Shown in pieces: positions 18,201-29,675 of a stretch of DNA of 64,000 nucleotides. The stretch's first letter is position 1; the number at the start of each line of letters is the position of its first letter. The notes beneath the pieces are model-generated. The model saw only the letters and a list, made by a program, of their open reading frames with translations, was not told where the DNA came from and searched no databases. Origin of the DNA: Styela clava (lineage: Eukaryota; Chordata; Ascidiacea; Stolidobranchia; Styelidae); contig NC_135259.1 in NCBI RefSeq assembly GCF_964204865.1, positions 12,844,974-12,908,973 of the forward strand, read 5' to 3'. The position numbers and the translations under genes were made by a program.

Positions 18201-21068
18201 CACTTCCAAAATAAAAGTATTTATTAGTAAAATATAATTTTTGTATTGATGAATCTGAACAATATTCCAAATAGACTGCCACAGAATATATATAATTAGC
18301 GATTAAATTTCTATTTAGAAATATTACAACATATTCCTGAATCTCCAGATGGAAGCATTATTGACATTGAAAGTTATACACCAAAGAAGCCAAAAAAGGT
18401 ATTTTAGCAATATTGAAATCATTTATGAATCTGTACGTAAACGTTGATCTATTTTATTTATGTTTCACCACCATGGTTACGATTTTCTATTAGTTGTTAA
18501 AATTTTAAAAGGTGGCAATTCGAAAAATTTCAATTTTAATGCAGATCTTCAAAGAAAAAGGGGCGATGACGAAATACTATGTTAAAGAGAACGATAAAAT
18601 TAGTCAGCATGTGTCAGGATCAAAAACATCGTCAATTCATCAGCGATCTAACTCAGAAGGGTTGCAGAGGATAAAAGAGAAACGTTTAAATAAAGGCCCA
18701 GAAGCTGACGGTATGAGTGCATTTCCGCCCCTCTATCTCGAATGAACTATAGGTCGGCTATCCTCCTCACTTTCTCACTCATTGATTGAGCTGTTTTATT
18801 GAATTTACTCTACGTAATGCTAATTGTAAAATATCACTCAAGACTCGCTTTTTTACATAGATCTTACGTAGACCACCGCAGCAAATGGGTAACGTACAGT
18901 GCAGCTGACGAGTATAGCGTATTTATTATTCGACGTTATTCAAATATTATGTATTAGAAGGTTTGTGTAGAGCCCCGTCATGTTAGTGTAGTTTAAGTAG
19001 CGAAATAATACATTTTTCAAAATGAGGGAACCTGTTGTTAGTGTTTCGATACTAAAGAGTACCTGTTCATAAAATCTTGAATTTGATCGTACAGTATAGT
19101 ATACATCGGAAATATTGTGAACAAGTTTTTCGAGTGATTTGTACAGTTTTTAGAGTTTTTAAATTCTATTCAGACAATTTAATGTCAGTGTGTAGCGAGA
19201 TTCTGAAGGAGGAAATTAAGAAAGCAAAAAGACGTGTTCGTTCACAAAGCTGTAGTTCAATTAGGTCGAGCCCTCGGGTTTTAAGAAGTAAGATTGAAGA
19301 GTTGAATATTTGATTTTTGAATTTGCAGATTGAGTTACAGATTAAGATATCTGCTTTATTTCTGCTATAGGTCGCAAAATTGGCAAGGAAGTACAGTGCA
19401 GTGAGGAAGACGTGTATTCATATAAAGATTCCCCGACTGATTTTGATTTCAAGAAGGTACTATACTATATAATAGAACCAGTGCCGGATCGTGGCCTTTA
19501 GAGGCCCTAAGCCAGGGGTTCCCAAGCTTTTTTCAGGACGCCCCCAAGGACAACTTTCAAGCGTCCAGTGCGACCCCATGTCAATATATATATTTTTCAT
19601 GAAACTTTAGAGCTTCTTTCACTGTACTTCTGAGTTTGGTCATGTGGTGGTATTAAGTGAAAAAAGCTAAAACCAAACAGTGATGTCACAATAAGCACGT
19701 ACATTTTCTATAGCATAAGCAGCCATGGAGCGATGCTTATGGGCCTGTTTTACAGGAAGCCATGGTACAAACTGCTATATTTAACATGGTTTGTCAAATC
19801 TTAGATGATTTGTACATTCATCCTCTACCATACCTCTGCGACCCTACCTACTTATCCCTCCGACCCAATTTGGGGTCGCGACCCCTGGTTTTGGAACCCC
19901 TGCCCTAGGCACTCAAGACTTTGGTGCCCTATATATAAAATATAATAATGGGAATGTGTTACGTGTTATCTGAAATTGAAAATAAGTTTCAGTATTGAAG
20001 GCCAAATTGTTATTAATTTACATATTTTCTAAAAATAGTTTTCATCCCTATATAAACATTTAGGATGATACTTGAGAAAGAAAAAAAAAGCAAAATTTAT
20101 TTCAACCGTGCCAATATGGGGGTCTGAATCGCTTGACCAATCAAGCAATTTTATTTTGATCACTTTGACATAAAACAAAACATCATGAAACAAAAAAACA
20201 ACAAACAGTCAAACAAAATGCAGAGGCCTCGAGGACGGGCATAACTCAAGGAACGGGCATAACTTAAGTTAAAAGACGTACAAATACGCGCCCGTCAACC
20301 AAAAACAGTTAAAGAACATGATGAAATAATCACACACAATACAAAATCGGGCGATAACTTTTAAATTAATTTAAGATGTGAAAACAGTGATCAAAAGAAG
20401 AACAGGGCAACAAACTTTTTACAAACTAGACTTTGAAAAACATTTTGTGTCGGCCGTTGTCATAAGGTGTAACTGTAATGGTACTATTAAAATCTGGGCT
20501 ATGAAAATTTCTGGGGTCCTCATGACGCCATGAACGACTGACGGCACAAACTTCCTATTATTGATTGTAATGTGGATTTGAATTGTGAGCGCCACTCCGG
20601 ATATCAATATTATTGTTAAACTTATGATGAATGACATAATACAGTTTTTTATGCTGCATGATTCGAACAAATAAGCACTTTGTTTAGTGGATATTTGAAT
20701 CTGTGATCACGGTTTTTCTGTGTTTAGATGAAATCATACAAGATTTTGTTTTCTAAAATACTGAATTCATTAGTGTCGAAAGTTGTTGAAATGTTTTTAC
20801 ATTGAGACACAACTTACTTCCATCTTTATTAACCATTTGCTCGATGGTACTTTTATTACAGCCAATGCTGCCTCCTCAAAAACTGAATAGCCAAAGAAGT
20901 AGATCACGAAAGAGATTCGACTATCAAGAACGAAAAAATGTAGAGGAGGGTGTTAAACGACTTGGTACCAACTTTAAAGAGATCCTTTTCACATATGAGT
21001 TTCATCCTTGTCGAACTGCTATGGATTTGAGAGACAAGTATAGAAATTTGATGAAAAACAATATATGA
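6273..21068 (+). CDS. TERB1: Telomere repeat-binding bouquet formation protein 1
   Basis: Meiotic protein that, with TERB2 and MAJIN, ties telomeres to the inner nuclear membrane for bouquet formation and homologue pairing. Nineteen exons: 6273-6408, 6796-6918, 7479-7610, 7684-7744, 7960-8072, 9143-9268, 9920-10057, 12734-12871, 14775-14909, 15096-15214, 15621-15752, 15995-16067, 17229-17450, 17812-17991, 18319-18398, 18545-18710, 19174-19287, 19371-19456 and 20862-21068, giving about 826 residues (human 727). The N-terminal half is ARM-repeat-like helices (for example VHVKHALSTKGVFGSIRSIL). The middle is low-complexity and basic. The last exon encodes a Myb/SANT domain (RKRFDYQERKNVEEGVKRLG onward, ending DLRDKYRNLMKNNI), the family's C-terminal architecture. 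The exon 7 donor (10057/10058, GTTGGT) was chosen to keep frame, and the exon 12 donor looks like GC. The 5' start is the first ATG of a clean reading frame. Confidence 0.85.
8131..8480 (+). repeat. tRNA-derived SINE copy
   Basis: In TERB1 intron 5. A tRNA-like head (GTGCTAAGCG region, then a decayed B-box at CTGGTTTCGCTG) is followed by a body with the recurring phrase CGGCTTCCTCCACCATCAAG and a tail with ATAAATCCTATTC. The same modules recur at 21340, 29200 (reverse), 41640, 59880 (reverse) and 60230. Confidence 0.7.
10542..12675. mobile_element. hAT-type non-autonomous element, 2.1 kb, exact 8-bp TSD
   Basis: In TERB1 intron 7. The left end reads CAAGGTTGGCCAATTCGAAT and the right end, reverse-complemented, reads CAGGGATGGCCATTTCCGAA. 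The 8 bp on each side are identical: CATACGAC at 10534-10541 and 12676-12683. TIR form and duplication length are those of hAT transposons. ATTCGAAT-like words are dense at both ends. No transposase reading frame is present; the longest inside (130 codons from 10530) looks like chance. Confidence 0.85.
13093..14332. mobile_element. Probable decayed hAT-type element
   Basis: In TERB1 intron 8. The ends read CAGCGTTTCCCAAA and, reverse-complemented, CGGCGGTTCCCAAA, with further inverted similarity inside (GTGCGCTGCGG against GTGCGCCCT). The flanks (ATGTATAT and AATTGTAT) do not form a clean duplication, so the boundaries are less sure. Three copies of a GTGACACTACAGGAC-like word lie inside. No transposase domain recognised. 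Confidence 0.5.
16427..16671 (+). repeat. Short hAT-like MITE, family of the copy at 50671
   Basis: Reverse-complement homology with 50671-50941 over nearly the whole length: shared words include GTGGAAAACAACAAGCC, CTCAACAAATT and GGGCCAGATTGAATTA, and both end GCCC-TGTCAGATCT. The ends resemble CAGGGC / CAGGGGCAAAC. No clear target duplication. Confidence 0.6.
16705..17183. mobile_element. hAT-type MITE, 479 bp
   Basis: In TERB1 intron 12. Ends CAGGGTGGACCAA and TTGGACCACCCTG are inverted repeats. Flanks CCCCAAAG (16697-16704) and CCCTAAAG (17184-17191) match at 7 of 8 positions. Rich in CGGGCCACA words. A second copy lies at 38411-39063 inside the large transposon. Confidence 0.85.
19513..19902. 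mobile_element. hAT-type MITE, 390 bp
   Basis: In TERB1 intron 18. Ends CAGGGGTTCCCAA and TTGGAACCCCTG; flanks CCCTAAGC (19505-19512) and CCCTAGGC (19903-19910) match at 7 of 8. No coding capacity. Confidence 0.85.
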
Positions 21069-21339
21069 ATGAAAAAAAAAATTTCTGTTTATTATTGTGT
21101 GTTTTGAATTGAATTATATTTAGAATGAATTGTTTTTGTTTCAGATTTTATTCATGTTCTATCATTGTTGATTTTCCTTTTTCAAATTAATGAAGTTTTT
21201 TCTATATTTATGTTGAATGTCATGTTCTTATTTACATTGAAATAACTATAGATTGTTTCTAGAAATTTCAGGTGTAAGTGCTGTCCGTGTTACTGTCTAT
21301 GATAGGATCTCCGACACAATTTGCTTCTAGGTAGCAGAT

Positions 21340-21560
21340 TATTTTCCCTATAAACATCAACGCTGGTCGGATGCGGCTTCCTCCACCTTCAAGTCAATAC
21401 ATCTGAAAACAAATGACTGGTTAACTATGCCCTTACCAGACATGGACTGGTAACCGGAGAATAGAAGATAACGTGGTTCAGCATATGATTAAGTCATCTT
21501 ATAGGCTTACCTCTCCCATGGATAAATATGCAAATTCTGTCTTAATAATTTGGTAATAAG
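21340..21560 (+). repeat. tRNA-SINE tail fragment
   Basis: Shares the GGCTTCCTCCACC-TTCAAGTC block, the GACATGGACTGGTAACC block and the TGGATAAATATG tail with the other SINE copies in this window. The tRNA-like head is missing. Confidence 0.6.
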
Positions 21561-21672
21561 TGTGTCGGTGAAAGGAGCATACAATTTGTGTGTCAATTCG
21601 CCACCAAACTGAGGAATTCGATAGGGTCTACATATGGCGATAGAATACATATGGCGACTAATAGAAAGAGGT

Positions 21673-21862
21673 ACCGGTAACTAATTTTGTTCGCTTATTT
21701 TACATCAAGTTGTGTAAATGGACTGAAACCGATTGGCAGGGGGTATATTCACTTGGATAACACATACAATCTCCGAACTCGTAATAGAACTTAAATATGA
21801 AAAATCGGAATAAAATTATGACTTAACCCTAATCTGGTACACGAACTACGGGAGTTCCTTTT
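21673..21862 (+). repeat. Dispersed ~190-bp repeat, copy 1
   Basis: Contains TATATTCACTTGG, AACTCGTAATAGAACTTAAA and CCCTAATCTGGTAC. The same order of words occurs reversed at 49138-49320 and truncated at 53815-53930. Its CCCTAA-CTGGTAC core is also found in the 102-bp palindromic elements at 59269 and 60918. Confidence 0.6.
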
Positions 21863-22938
21863 TTAGATCCTTGTGGTTTTTGATTGGCGGTCCATTAGAA
21901 ATCGGTGACTCAGAGACGGTTTATCACTATAATATAATGAAAATCTCAATTCACCAGCAGTCTGCGGAATTCGATGATACAGTCTACAGATAGTTACGTA
22001 CGACATTAGCTCAAATAATACCAAAGATTAAGTCGTTGAACCATGGTAGCAACATTGGTCCCCAGACAAACCGACAGTAAGCGACATCATCATGAGAATA
22101 TTTAACATATAATTTTAGCACTTTGTTGTGTTAAGTTAAGAAAACGAGGAGTCAAGTAAGTTTTTAAAAATCAAGTTCGGAATAATTGAATACAAAAAGA
22201 CAGTTATCTATTGGGGCAAATTCATTTGATGAACATAGTTATTTCGAATTTGTAGCGAAATATTAGGATCTTTATGACTAACAAACGCAAATTACCGCAA
22301 ACGTAACATTGCAGCGACGAAAAAGGTACCTACCATCATCTTAAATGCATAGATTTAATTTCTACTTCAAATACGTTTTGATGCTTGCCCCCTCGCGTAT
22401 ATGTGAAATACTATTCATTCCTCACTTCCCAATATCTCAATTACTCGACTATCTTTTCGTCGTATTCTATTGACATTGAATCTGTTCCGTTTGATACTGA
22501 AAATTATTCTAGTTTAGAAGTTTTTATATATAAATAACACTTGATAGTTGTAGTCTGGGCCCCCTTTTTTAAATTCCGGTTATATTCTTATTAAAAACCG
22601 GTCATTTCATCGATATCTCGTGACTTTCCTCCGAGATGAGGAAATGATTTCCTTTTTATGTGCATCTCCGAAAAAGTTTCACTGCTTACCGTATGTTAAA
22701 TAAGTGAGGTTAAAGGTTATCATATACGCTGCGCCTTCCTAATCTCTGTCTGTCCGTTGTGTTGGCCCGTCTGGCAGTCTGGGTATCTCGATTTTTCATG
22801 CAACTCAATTACCTGCGGTGAATACCTACATAGCAATACATTAGTCGTTTGCAATTTGCTGCTTTTTGTTGTTGCTGTACTATTTTTATTGAGCTACATT
22901 GTGGTCAGCTTTACAAAGGTTCATTGCAGCCTGATAAA

Positions 22939-25900
22939 ATGCTTGGTGACAATGCTACCCAAGAAAAAAAGGCAGGAGACATCGGTAAAAATATTTGGTA
23001 AGTTTAATGTTAGGGTATTTTGATGGTAATTTATTTGAAAGCGATATCAATTTTTGAATATTGTTGTATATTTTTATCAATAATATTAACTGACGCATAG
23101 AACATGGTTCAAAAAGTACTTGATGTATTGTGCAATATGATGTATAAACTTGATGACAGTGTTAATTTGAGATTATTGCAACATTATTCCGATATTTTCT
23201 ATTCCGAATATATATTCTCAATTCAAGCCACTTTCAAGTATGAACAAGCAGAAGTCGATGAACGTTATACTCAATGAATTTGAATTTTAAAATAACCGAA
23301 AAATAAAATAATATGATGATGATTTTTCAAATGAAAGTATTGTGAAGTATTTCTAAATCAAGAATTTAAAAATATTGAATGTACGGTATCAATTATCGAA
23401 TATTGATTCATTTAGAACATCCCCTCATTATAATAGATTCTCCTATTGCTGTATTGCGAAATTTCAGTTATTGATACATTGAAATGACAAGTAGATTATT
23501 TAAAAACTCAAAATCAAGCATTTGATACTACATATTTTTAGGTCATCACTACTGAGTGAGGTTTCAAGCCGCTCAACTTCGTCCAAATTTTCTGATGGGG
23601 AGAAAAATATAATATTACTAGGTAAGAAAGTGGTTGACAACATAATATTTTCTATCAACACTCAGTTGGTCCTTATTCATGGCTGAGAGTAGTGCTCCAA
23701 ATGATGCATTTGTTTAGTTGATTGTCAGCTCATTGAAATATGTTTTTTAACATCATTATATAATACAAAGTCATATGTATGATTTATTTCTTACCATTCC
23801 ATGTTGAAAAGCACTGGAATGAACTTGATTCAACACAGTTTACCATTTTACTTTTATAGTTTATACTCACCTTAACAATAAAGTGGCATCTGTGACATTG
23901 GATACTAACATGAAATTGCATTCTAACATCCTATCTCCCCTATCCTAATTTTATAGGCGATGATTTATCTGGTAAAACAACGTTGGCCACAAGACTTCAA
24001 GGAAAAGAAGATCCACACAGAGGTTCAGCTTTAGAATATCAATATATGGAAATCCAAGATGAGGATGTTGATGGTAAAATGATATAGATAAATAATATCA
24101 GAATTTCAAAAACATAGGACATAATTTTTGGGAGAATATAGAACATTGGAATTATTAAGTTTTGTTGCGGACTAATAACTTTTCACTATTTGTTTTATGA
24201 TAACATTTGAATCATTTTATGTTGCTTCTTTCGATTTTAATAAAAAAACTTTCGGAATTTAGTAGCAGGCAGAAACGGAAGAAAAATGATAGGTCAAAAA
24301 ATTTAGATCAGTAATTGTATTGTGTTAGCAAATAGTAACTTATCATTCAAAAAGGCCATAGTGTATTGTTTAACTACCGTAATTATACCACTTTGTTATT
24401 CAGCAGGTCATTTTAAGTGCTGCTGAATTGTATATACCTCGCAACATAATTGTAATTCACTAATCACTAAATTGGCTTTAGCAATGACTGGTACCTTTCT
24501 GATCTAGCATAGGATACTGACTTTTTGTGTTATTATCCTCAGTTGTCAAGTATTTCATGGCCATTCGGGCAGCTTACTAGGAAACTCTATGCTTCTATTG
24601 ATAAGGTGTTTACTTACACGTTTCAAATATTTTTTACAGAAAAGGCGATTTGTGGTATTTGGATTATGGAAGGGAATAGATCTTACAGATCTTTGTTACA
24701 TTTTGCATTACCTAAAGAAAGATTTTCTGATTCCATTATCGTATTAACATTGGATATGTCGCAACCATGGATTATGATGGAATCTCTCGATACGTGGACG
24801 ACTGTCATCAGAGAACACATAGATCAATCTAAAATATCTGCCGAAGAATTGAAATCGTTAGAAGAAAAACGTATGATTACTTTTATTGCTTTAAACTTCT
24901 GTCAATAGTCAATACTAGTACCTCAGCAGGAGAGCTGGTTTAAAATCACAATGGCTCAAACTTCGGCACTGGCGCTTAGTTTTTTACCTCCTTTATTCTA
25001 AATGCAGTTTCATGACAGCGGGACTCAAAACCATGATAGATATATATAAACAAGTGTTTCAATTTTTAAAATCCTACTTTGAACTTTCAGCTATACAAAT
25101 TTAACTTGAAATTTTGAAATTCATATTAGAAATTAAATATTAAATAAATTTTAGTCAGAAAAGGCTAGATTTTTATTAAGTAGGCTATTAGGTAATTCGG
25201 GCTGGATCCAGTAAAATTATCGGTAACCCATGCTCCATCTCTATGTATAGTCGTCAGCTTGGCTCCAGCTCCAATAATGTGTCATTGCCCCAGTCTCTGC
25301 CAACTTCACGTCAATGCCACTTTCCAATCTGTTTTATTATCTGTCGTTTAGAAGATGTTTCATGTGCGATACCTAAAATTTAACACAATTTTATATATGG
25401 AAAGCATAATTTATATCAAGTTTTAAAAAAAAATTTGCATTCATGAAAGTCATTTTTTCTATAAAATAGTTTTTGTTTTTTATCCAAATAAGTTGTGTAC
25501 CTCATCTGTTTCTTTTATTACATCAACTTCCTATCATTATCTTTATGATTCTAGTAATACAAGATTTTCAAAAGTATATTGATCCCTCGGAAGTTACGCA
25601 AGATGATCCGAGTATAGTATCACAGGCAACTTCTCGACTGTCATCTTCAAATGATCCAGATTCTGAACAAATTACAATTCCTCTTGGAGAAAATACATTA
25701 ACCTGTAACTTAGGAATTCAACTCATTGTTGTTTGTACAAAGGTAATGAAATTTAATGATTTTCGATTTGAACCGCTGCAAAATTCTAGTTAATTTTACA
25801 AATTTTATAGGCTAATTTTTTATGTGGATTTTTTTCCTTTCACATTTGCAATGAAGCAGATGGTAAAGCTAAAAATCAATTTTTTTTAAATAGAATTGCT

Positions 25901-28900
25901 TCTGCATTCAGTTCAGTTTTTGCTCCCATGATAGTGAAAGTAGAAGTTTACAGTTTTTACATTCTTGCAGCATAAAAGAAATTGAGAGTTTAGTGTTACT
26001 TATGGCAATATTTGCATTTATGTATCAGTCGTTTTGTTAGCTGGTTTTGTTATTGGGGACGATCAGAGGTGAAACGATGTTTCGAATATGAAAAGTACTA
26101 GCTACACAGAAATATTTTTGTATTCAAAATTCATTGAGATGTTTATGATCAGATCAGTTTGATAAATAAGATAATGATTTTGTAGTATTCCTACATATTT
26201 TTTCAATTTTTTCTTTTTCTTCCAGTGTGATTTCACAGAAAAATTAGAAAAAGACAATGATTATAAGGAAGAACATTTTGATTTTATTCAACACAGACTA
26301 CGGACATTTTGTTTAAAATGTAAGTGTATACAGTCAATACAAATATGTATATGCTTGTTTAGAAAGAAACCTGTGATTTCTTGGTTGGTAATGAATATTA
26401 TCTACTTATATGAAATATTTTAGATTTGTTCTAAATTCCAATATTGGTTTATCAATGGTTTGATAATCTGACAATTTTTGTAGCATTGATACAAAAATTG
26501 TCAGATTATCAAACCATATCATACAACATATGTTACATTGTGGTGCGTAGGCTACATTGTTTGAATGCTTAACAACAAGAGAGAGAAGTAAGTTGGGTTG
26601 AACTTCTGTTAGGGCAAAAAGCTAACATTTAGCCAATAAGGTCCATCGAAATAATTATTGGCATGGGTACAAGTAGGCTTAGCAATGCATAATCAATGTT
26701 TAATAATGAAATAAAAAAAATATAATTTTATTATAATTTTTTTCATATCCAGGTGGCTTATGTAAAAAAGCGTTATATGCGGATGGTTTTGAAAGATTTT
26801 CAAGTTTCATAAATGAGCACCTAGAGCAATTAAGCGTTTTCATCATCCTCTATATTACCACCTTCTACCTGCCTGCAAAAACCTATTTTTTTTTATTTCA
26901 GACGGTGCTGCATTATTTTATACATCAGTGAAAGACAATAAAAATACAGAGATTCTACATAGATATTTACTGCATAAATTATACGGATTTCCATTCGATG
27001 TATCGGCATCAGTGGTCGATAAAGATGCAGTGTTTGTGTAAGTGTCAATTTGTGTATTTTACCAGACTGTGGAGTCGAGGAATGTTACGATCGACTCCGA
27101 GAATTAAGAAAATTTTTGATCTTTGACCCTATCTCAAAACTCTGAAAAAATGAATTTATGATAACAAAAACTTGGGAACGCTCAGTAAACGTAATGCTTT
27201 TTAACTATCTGTCAAGATTTTTTCATTGAAAGTTTGAAATTTAGACTTTGGTGGGTTAGAAAATGGACTGTGGCTTTGGCTCCAGTGAAAATTTGGCCTG
27301 ACAGTTAGTGTACTTTACATTTTGGTACATTACTGATTTTACCTCATTGGTATATTTGTGCATCAAATCGTGGCTTACTTCACGTATCTTCATTCTTTTA
27401 TTCAGACCTTCTGGTTGGGATACTGAGAAGAAAATAAGTATAATCAGCGATAATTTTACTAAAGTTTCAGTTAACGATGCATTTGAAGATGTAATTGCAA
27501 GACCTATTGTTCGAAAGGTAAGAAAAATGTTTCGTTAATAAATTTTCGCTGCATATCCAGGAAGTCATCACAGTCTATATATCTCCATATTACAAGCTTT
27601 TGTGATTTATTAAAAACAAATCTTTCGGCATGTAGCACAACAGAACCTTACATTGTGATTGGAAGCACAGAAATTTTTTCGACTGATTTTGATAATTATA
27701 GGCTAAACATTCAATTTCTTGACCTAATATTACAATATAAACAGTAGTTGTCTGTGAAGCGCTATAAGTCTTCTGTATTCATTTCTTCCCATCACACATC
27801 AAAGCACTTGGGAGCTTCAAAATTTCCTAATAAATACTTTTGAAAAAATTCACAGTACTCATTTTGTAACTCAAATTAATACGATATCATTTCAGTATTT
27901 GAACCTTATACACTTATACTAATGTACAAAATGTATTGTATCGTGCAAGACTTTTAACAAAAGCATATGATGACAGCAGGCCGAGTCTGATTTGTTTTTA
28001 AACTGAAACAATGACGCCACTTACCTAGCGATATTACTGATGCTTGAAATTAGTTAGTTTAAGTCTATTCAGTTATTGTTCATTTTTTAATACATATAAG
28101 ACTTTTTCAAAGTTAGAACCTCCTTATAACAGATTAATCCATGAAATTCTTTTACAATTTTATAATAATTATATTCTACTTCAGCCTTTACAAGAAATGA
28201 AAGAAATTACAGCAGAGGATGAACAGATCTTTTTAACGAAAGCACAGGTATTTTATTTTGATAATAAACTATTATTTTCCTATACATCCTATTCAAAGTC
28301 TTTTTACAGCGTAAAAATTGGCACTTTCTCATAGAAGCAATTAATTCCTACAATGGTGTTTGTTGTTCTAATTTCAACGGTATGTCTTCTTAATTAATTT
28401 CAGTGAACTTACATGATCTGTGGCCTCCTTTTCGAAGACTCTCCAAAGCTCCCTCACTCTTAAATAAAAATGCCTATTTCTGATTTTAACATGTTTCTAT
28501 AAGTTATTTTATGTGCCAAATTTATATTTAATGTATTAAAAAATCAAAATCTGTGTCATCACGAAGGTTACCAAGTGAAGGCTTTTCTTCATGGCCCCCA
28601 GGAATCGCTCTCGAGGGCCCAATTTAATGAACCCTGGTCAAGTTAGTACATTCTAACCCTCGATACCAGGGCTTCTTGCCAATAATCGTCAAAAAATCAT
28701 TCTTCTACTTGATTACCCTGTATTACAGACCCTTCTTAGTGCCCCACCTGCTGGGCCGGGAGCAACTCGAGCATCTGTTCCGAACCGAACAACTGCCGAT
28801 GCAAATAGACTCAAAGCAGCACAAACTAGTCGAGCATCACTCGGTGGACTTTCTGGTGCTTCGGCACCGAAAATTAAACCAGATCCGAACAAACCAGCTC

Positions 28901-29675
28901 AGTCAAATGAACGAGTTCTGGCAAATTTTTTCAATTCATTGTTGAACAAGAAACCTGGTTCTCCTGCTTCTCCTGGTAAGAATATTTTTTATTTGCTTCG
29001 AACTCCAGATTAGTAGCCACGGATGGATAAGGGCCTATTTTTTGAACTACTAGCCTTGCCTAGTGTTATTGAGACAATGTTTGTGGAAACAATGTTTGGG
29101 CCACAGCTAGGATATATTGCAAGGTTCTATTGCCATTGGGCATAGGGAAGTCTATAAAAACGACCTGATAAAATGGCAAACCACCTCTTCTTGTCTGGTT
29201 GACAGTATCATTTCGGATAAGGGAATTGGTGATCAGTTGTTTATTCCAGATTCATAGACTGTATGGTGGAGGAAGCCGTATCTAACCAGCGGTTACGTGT
29301 ACCACCCACCTTACAGCGGCGAGGATTCCAGCAATCCTCTCGCATATAATTATCTTCCATGGGATTCGAAACTGAAATAGCGCAGAGTTATCAGAAATGT
29401 GAAAGCTTGTTACTAATGCTTTGTACAATGCTCCGGTTGTCGAACTGTATCACTATTGTATTATGTTTTGCCCCTGGCTTGCCGTCGAATCCGAATTTTC
29501 AATGCATTAATAAATTTACGGTGCATTTTGTGATTTTCTTTTAAAATAAAAATTCTTTCCACCAGCTCCCTCGGATAAAACAGCTGCTGATCTTGCAAGA
29601 CTTCAGCAACAAGCTAATATAAAACAAAGAAATTCACCTTCTGGTAGCAAACAACCGACGTCAGGAGCATCTTAA
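22939..29675 (+). CDS. DYNC1LI1: Cytoplasmic dynein 1 light intermediate chain
   Basis: Light intermediate chain of cytoplasmic dynein 1, linking the motor to cargo adaptors. Eleven exons: 22939-22997, 23542-23621, 23957-24073, 24640-24870, 25555-25742, 26226-26319, 26902-27037, 27406-27517, 28185-28247, 28729-28975 and 29566-29675, giving 478 residues (human LIC1 523, LIC2 492). The start at 22939 was chosen because it gives phase 2 into exon 2 and restores the conserved WSSLLSEVSSRS; the ATG at 22952 would be out of frame. A Ras-like fold with Walker A (GDDLSGKT) is followed by LVVDM-like LTLDMSQPW, VVCTKCD and FIPAGWD-like FVPSGWDTEKK. The C-terminal part has the adaptor-binding helix region (ERVLANFFNSLLNKK) and ends in a low-complexity Ser/Pro tail. 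LIC1 and LIC2 cannot be separated; invertebrates usually have one gene. Confidence 0.93.
26455..26517. repeat. Perfect 27-bp inverted repeat with 9-nt loop
   Basis: In DYNC1LI intron 6. Arms 26455-26481 and 26491-26517 are exact reverse complements starting ATGGTTTGATAATCTGAC; the loop is AGCATTGAT. It could be a small foldback element or a hairpin RNA; nothing else supports either. Confidence 0.8.
29200..29385 (-). repeat. tRNA-SINE, reverse orientation
   Basis: In DYNC1LI intron 10. Reverse complement of the SINE head and middle: TGGTGGAGGAAGCCG and GGATTCCAGCAATCCTCTCGC, followed by TCCATGGGATTCGAA (B-box side). Confidence 0.65.

Larger units (their letters stand above)
21069..22938. other. 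Intergenic spacer TERB1-DYNC1LI
   Basis: AT-rich TERB1 3' region, then a SINE fragment (about 21340-21560), then a copy of a roughly 190-bp dispersed repeat (21673-21862), then sequence without recognised features up to the DYNC1LI start. No gene seen. Confidence 0.6.

Noticed and set aside
22952-22997. ATG at 22952 as the DYNC1LI start
   Set aside because: Its phase does not fit exon 2, whereas the ATG at 22939 gives the conserved W-S-S-L-L junction.
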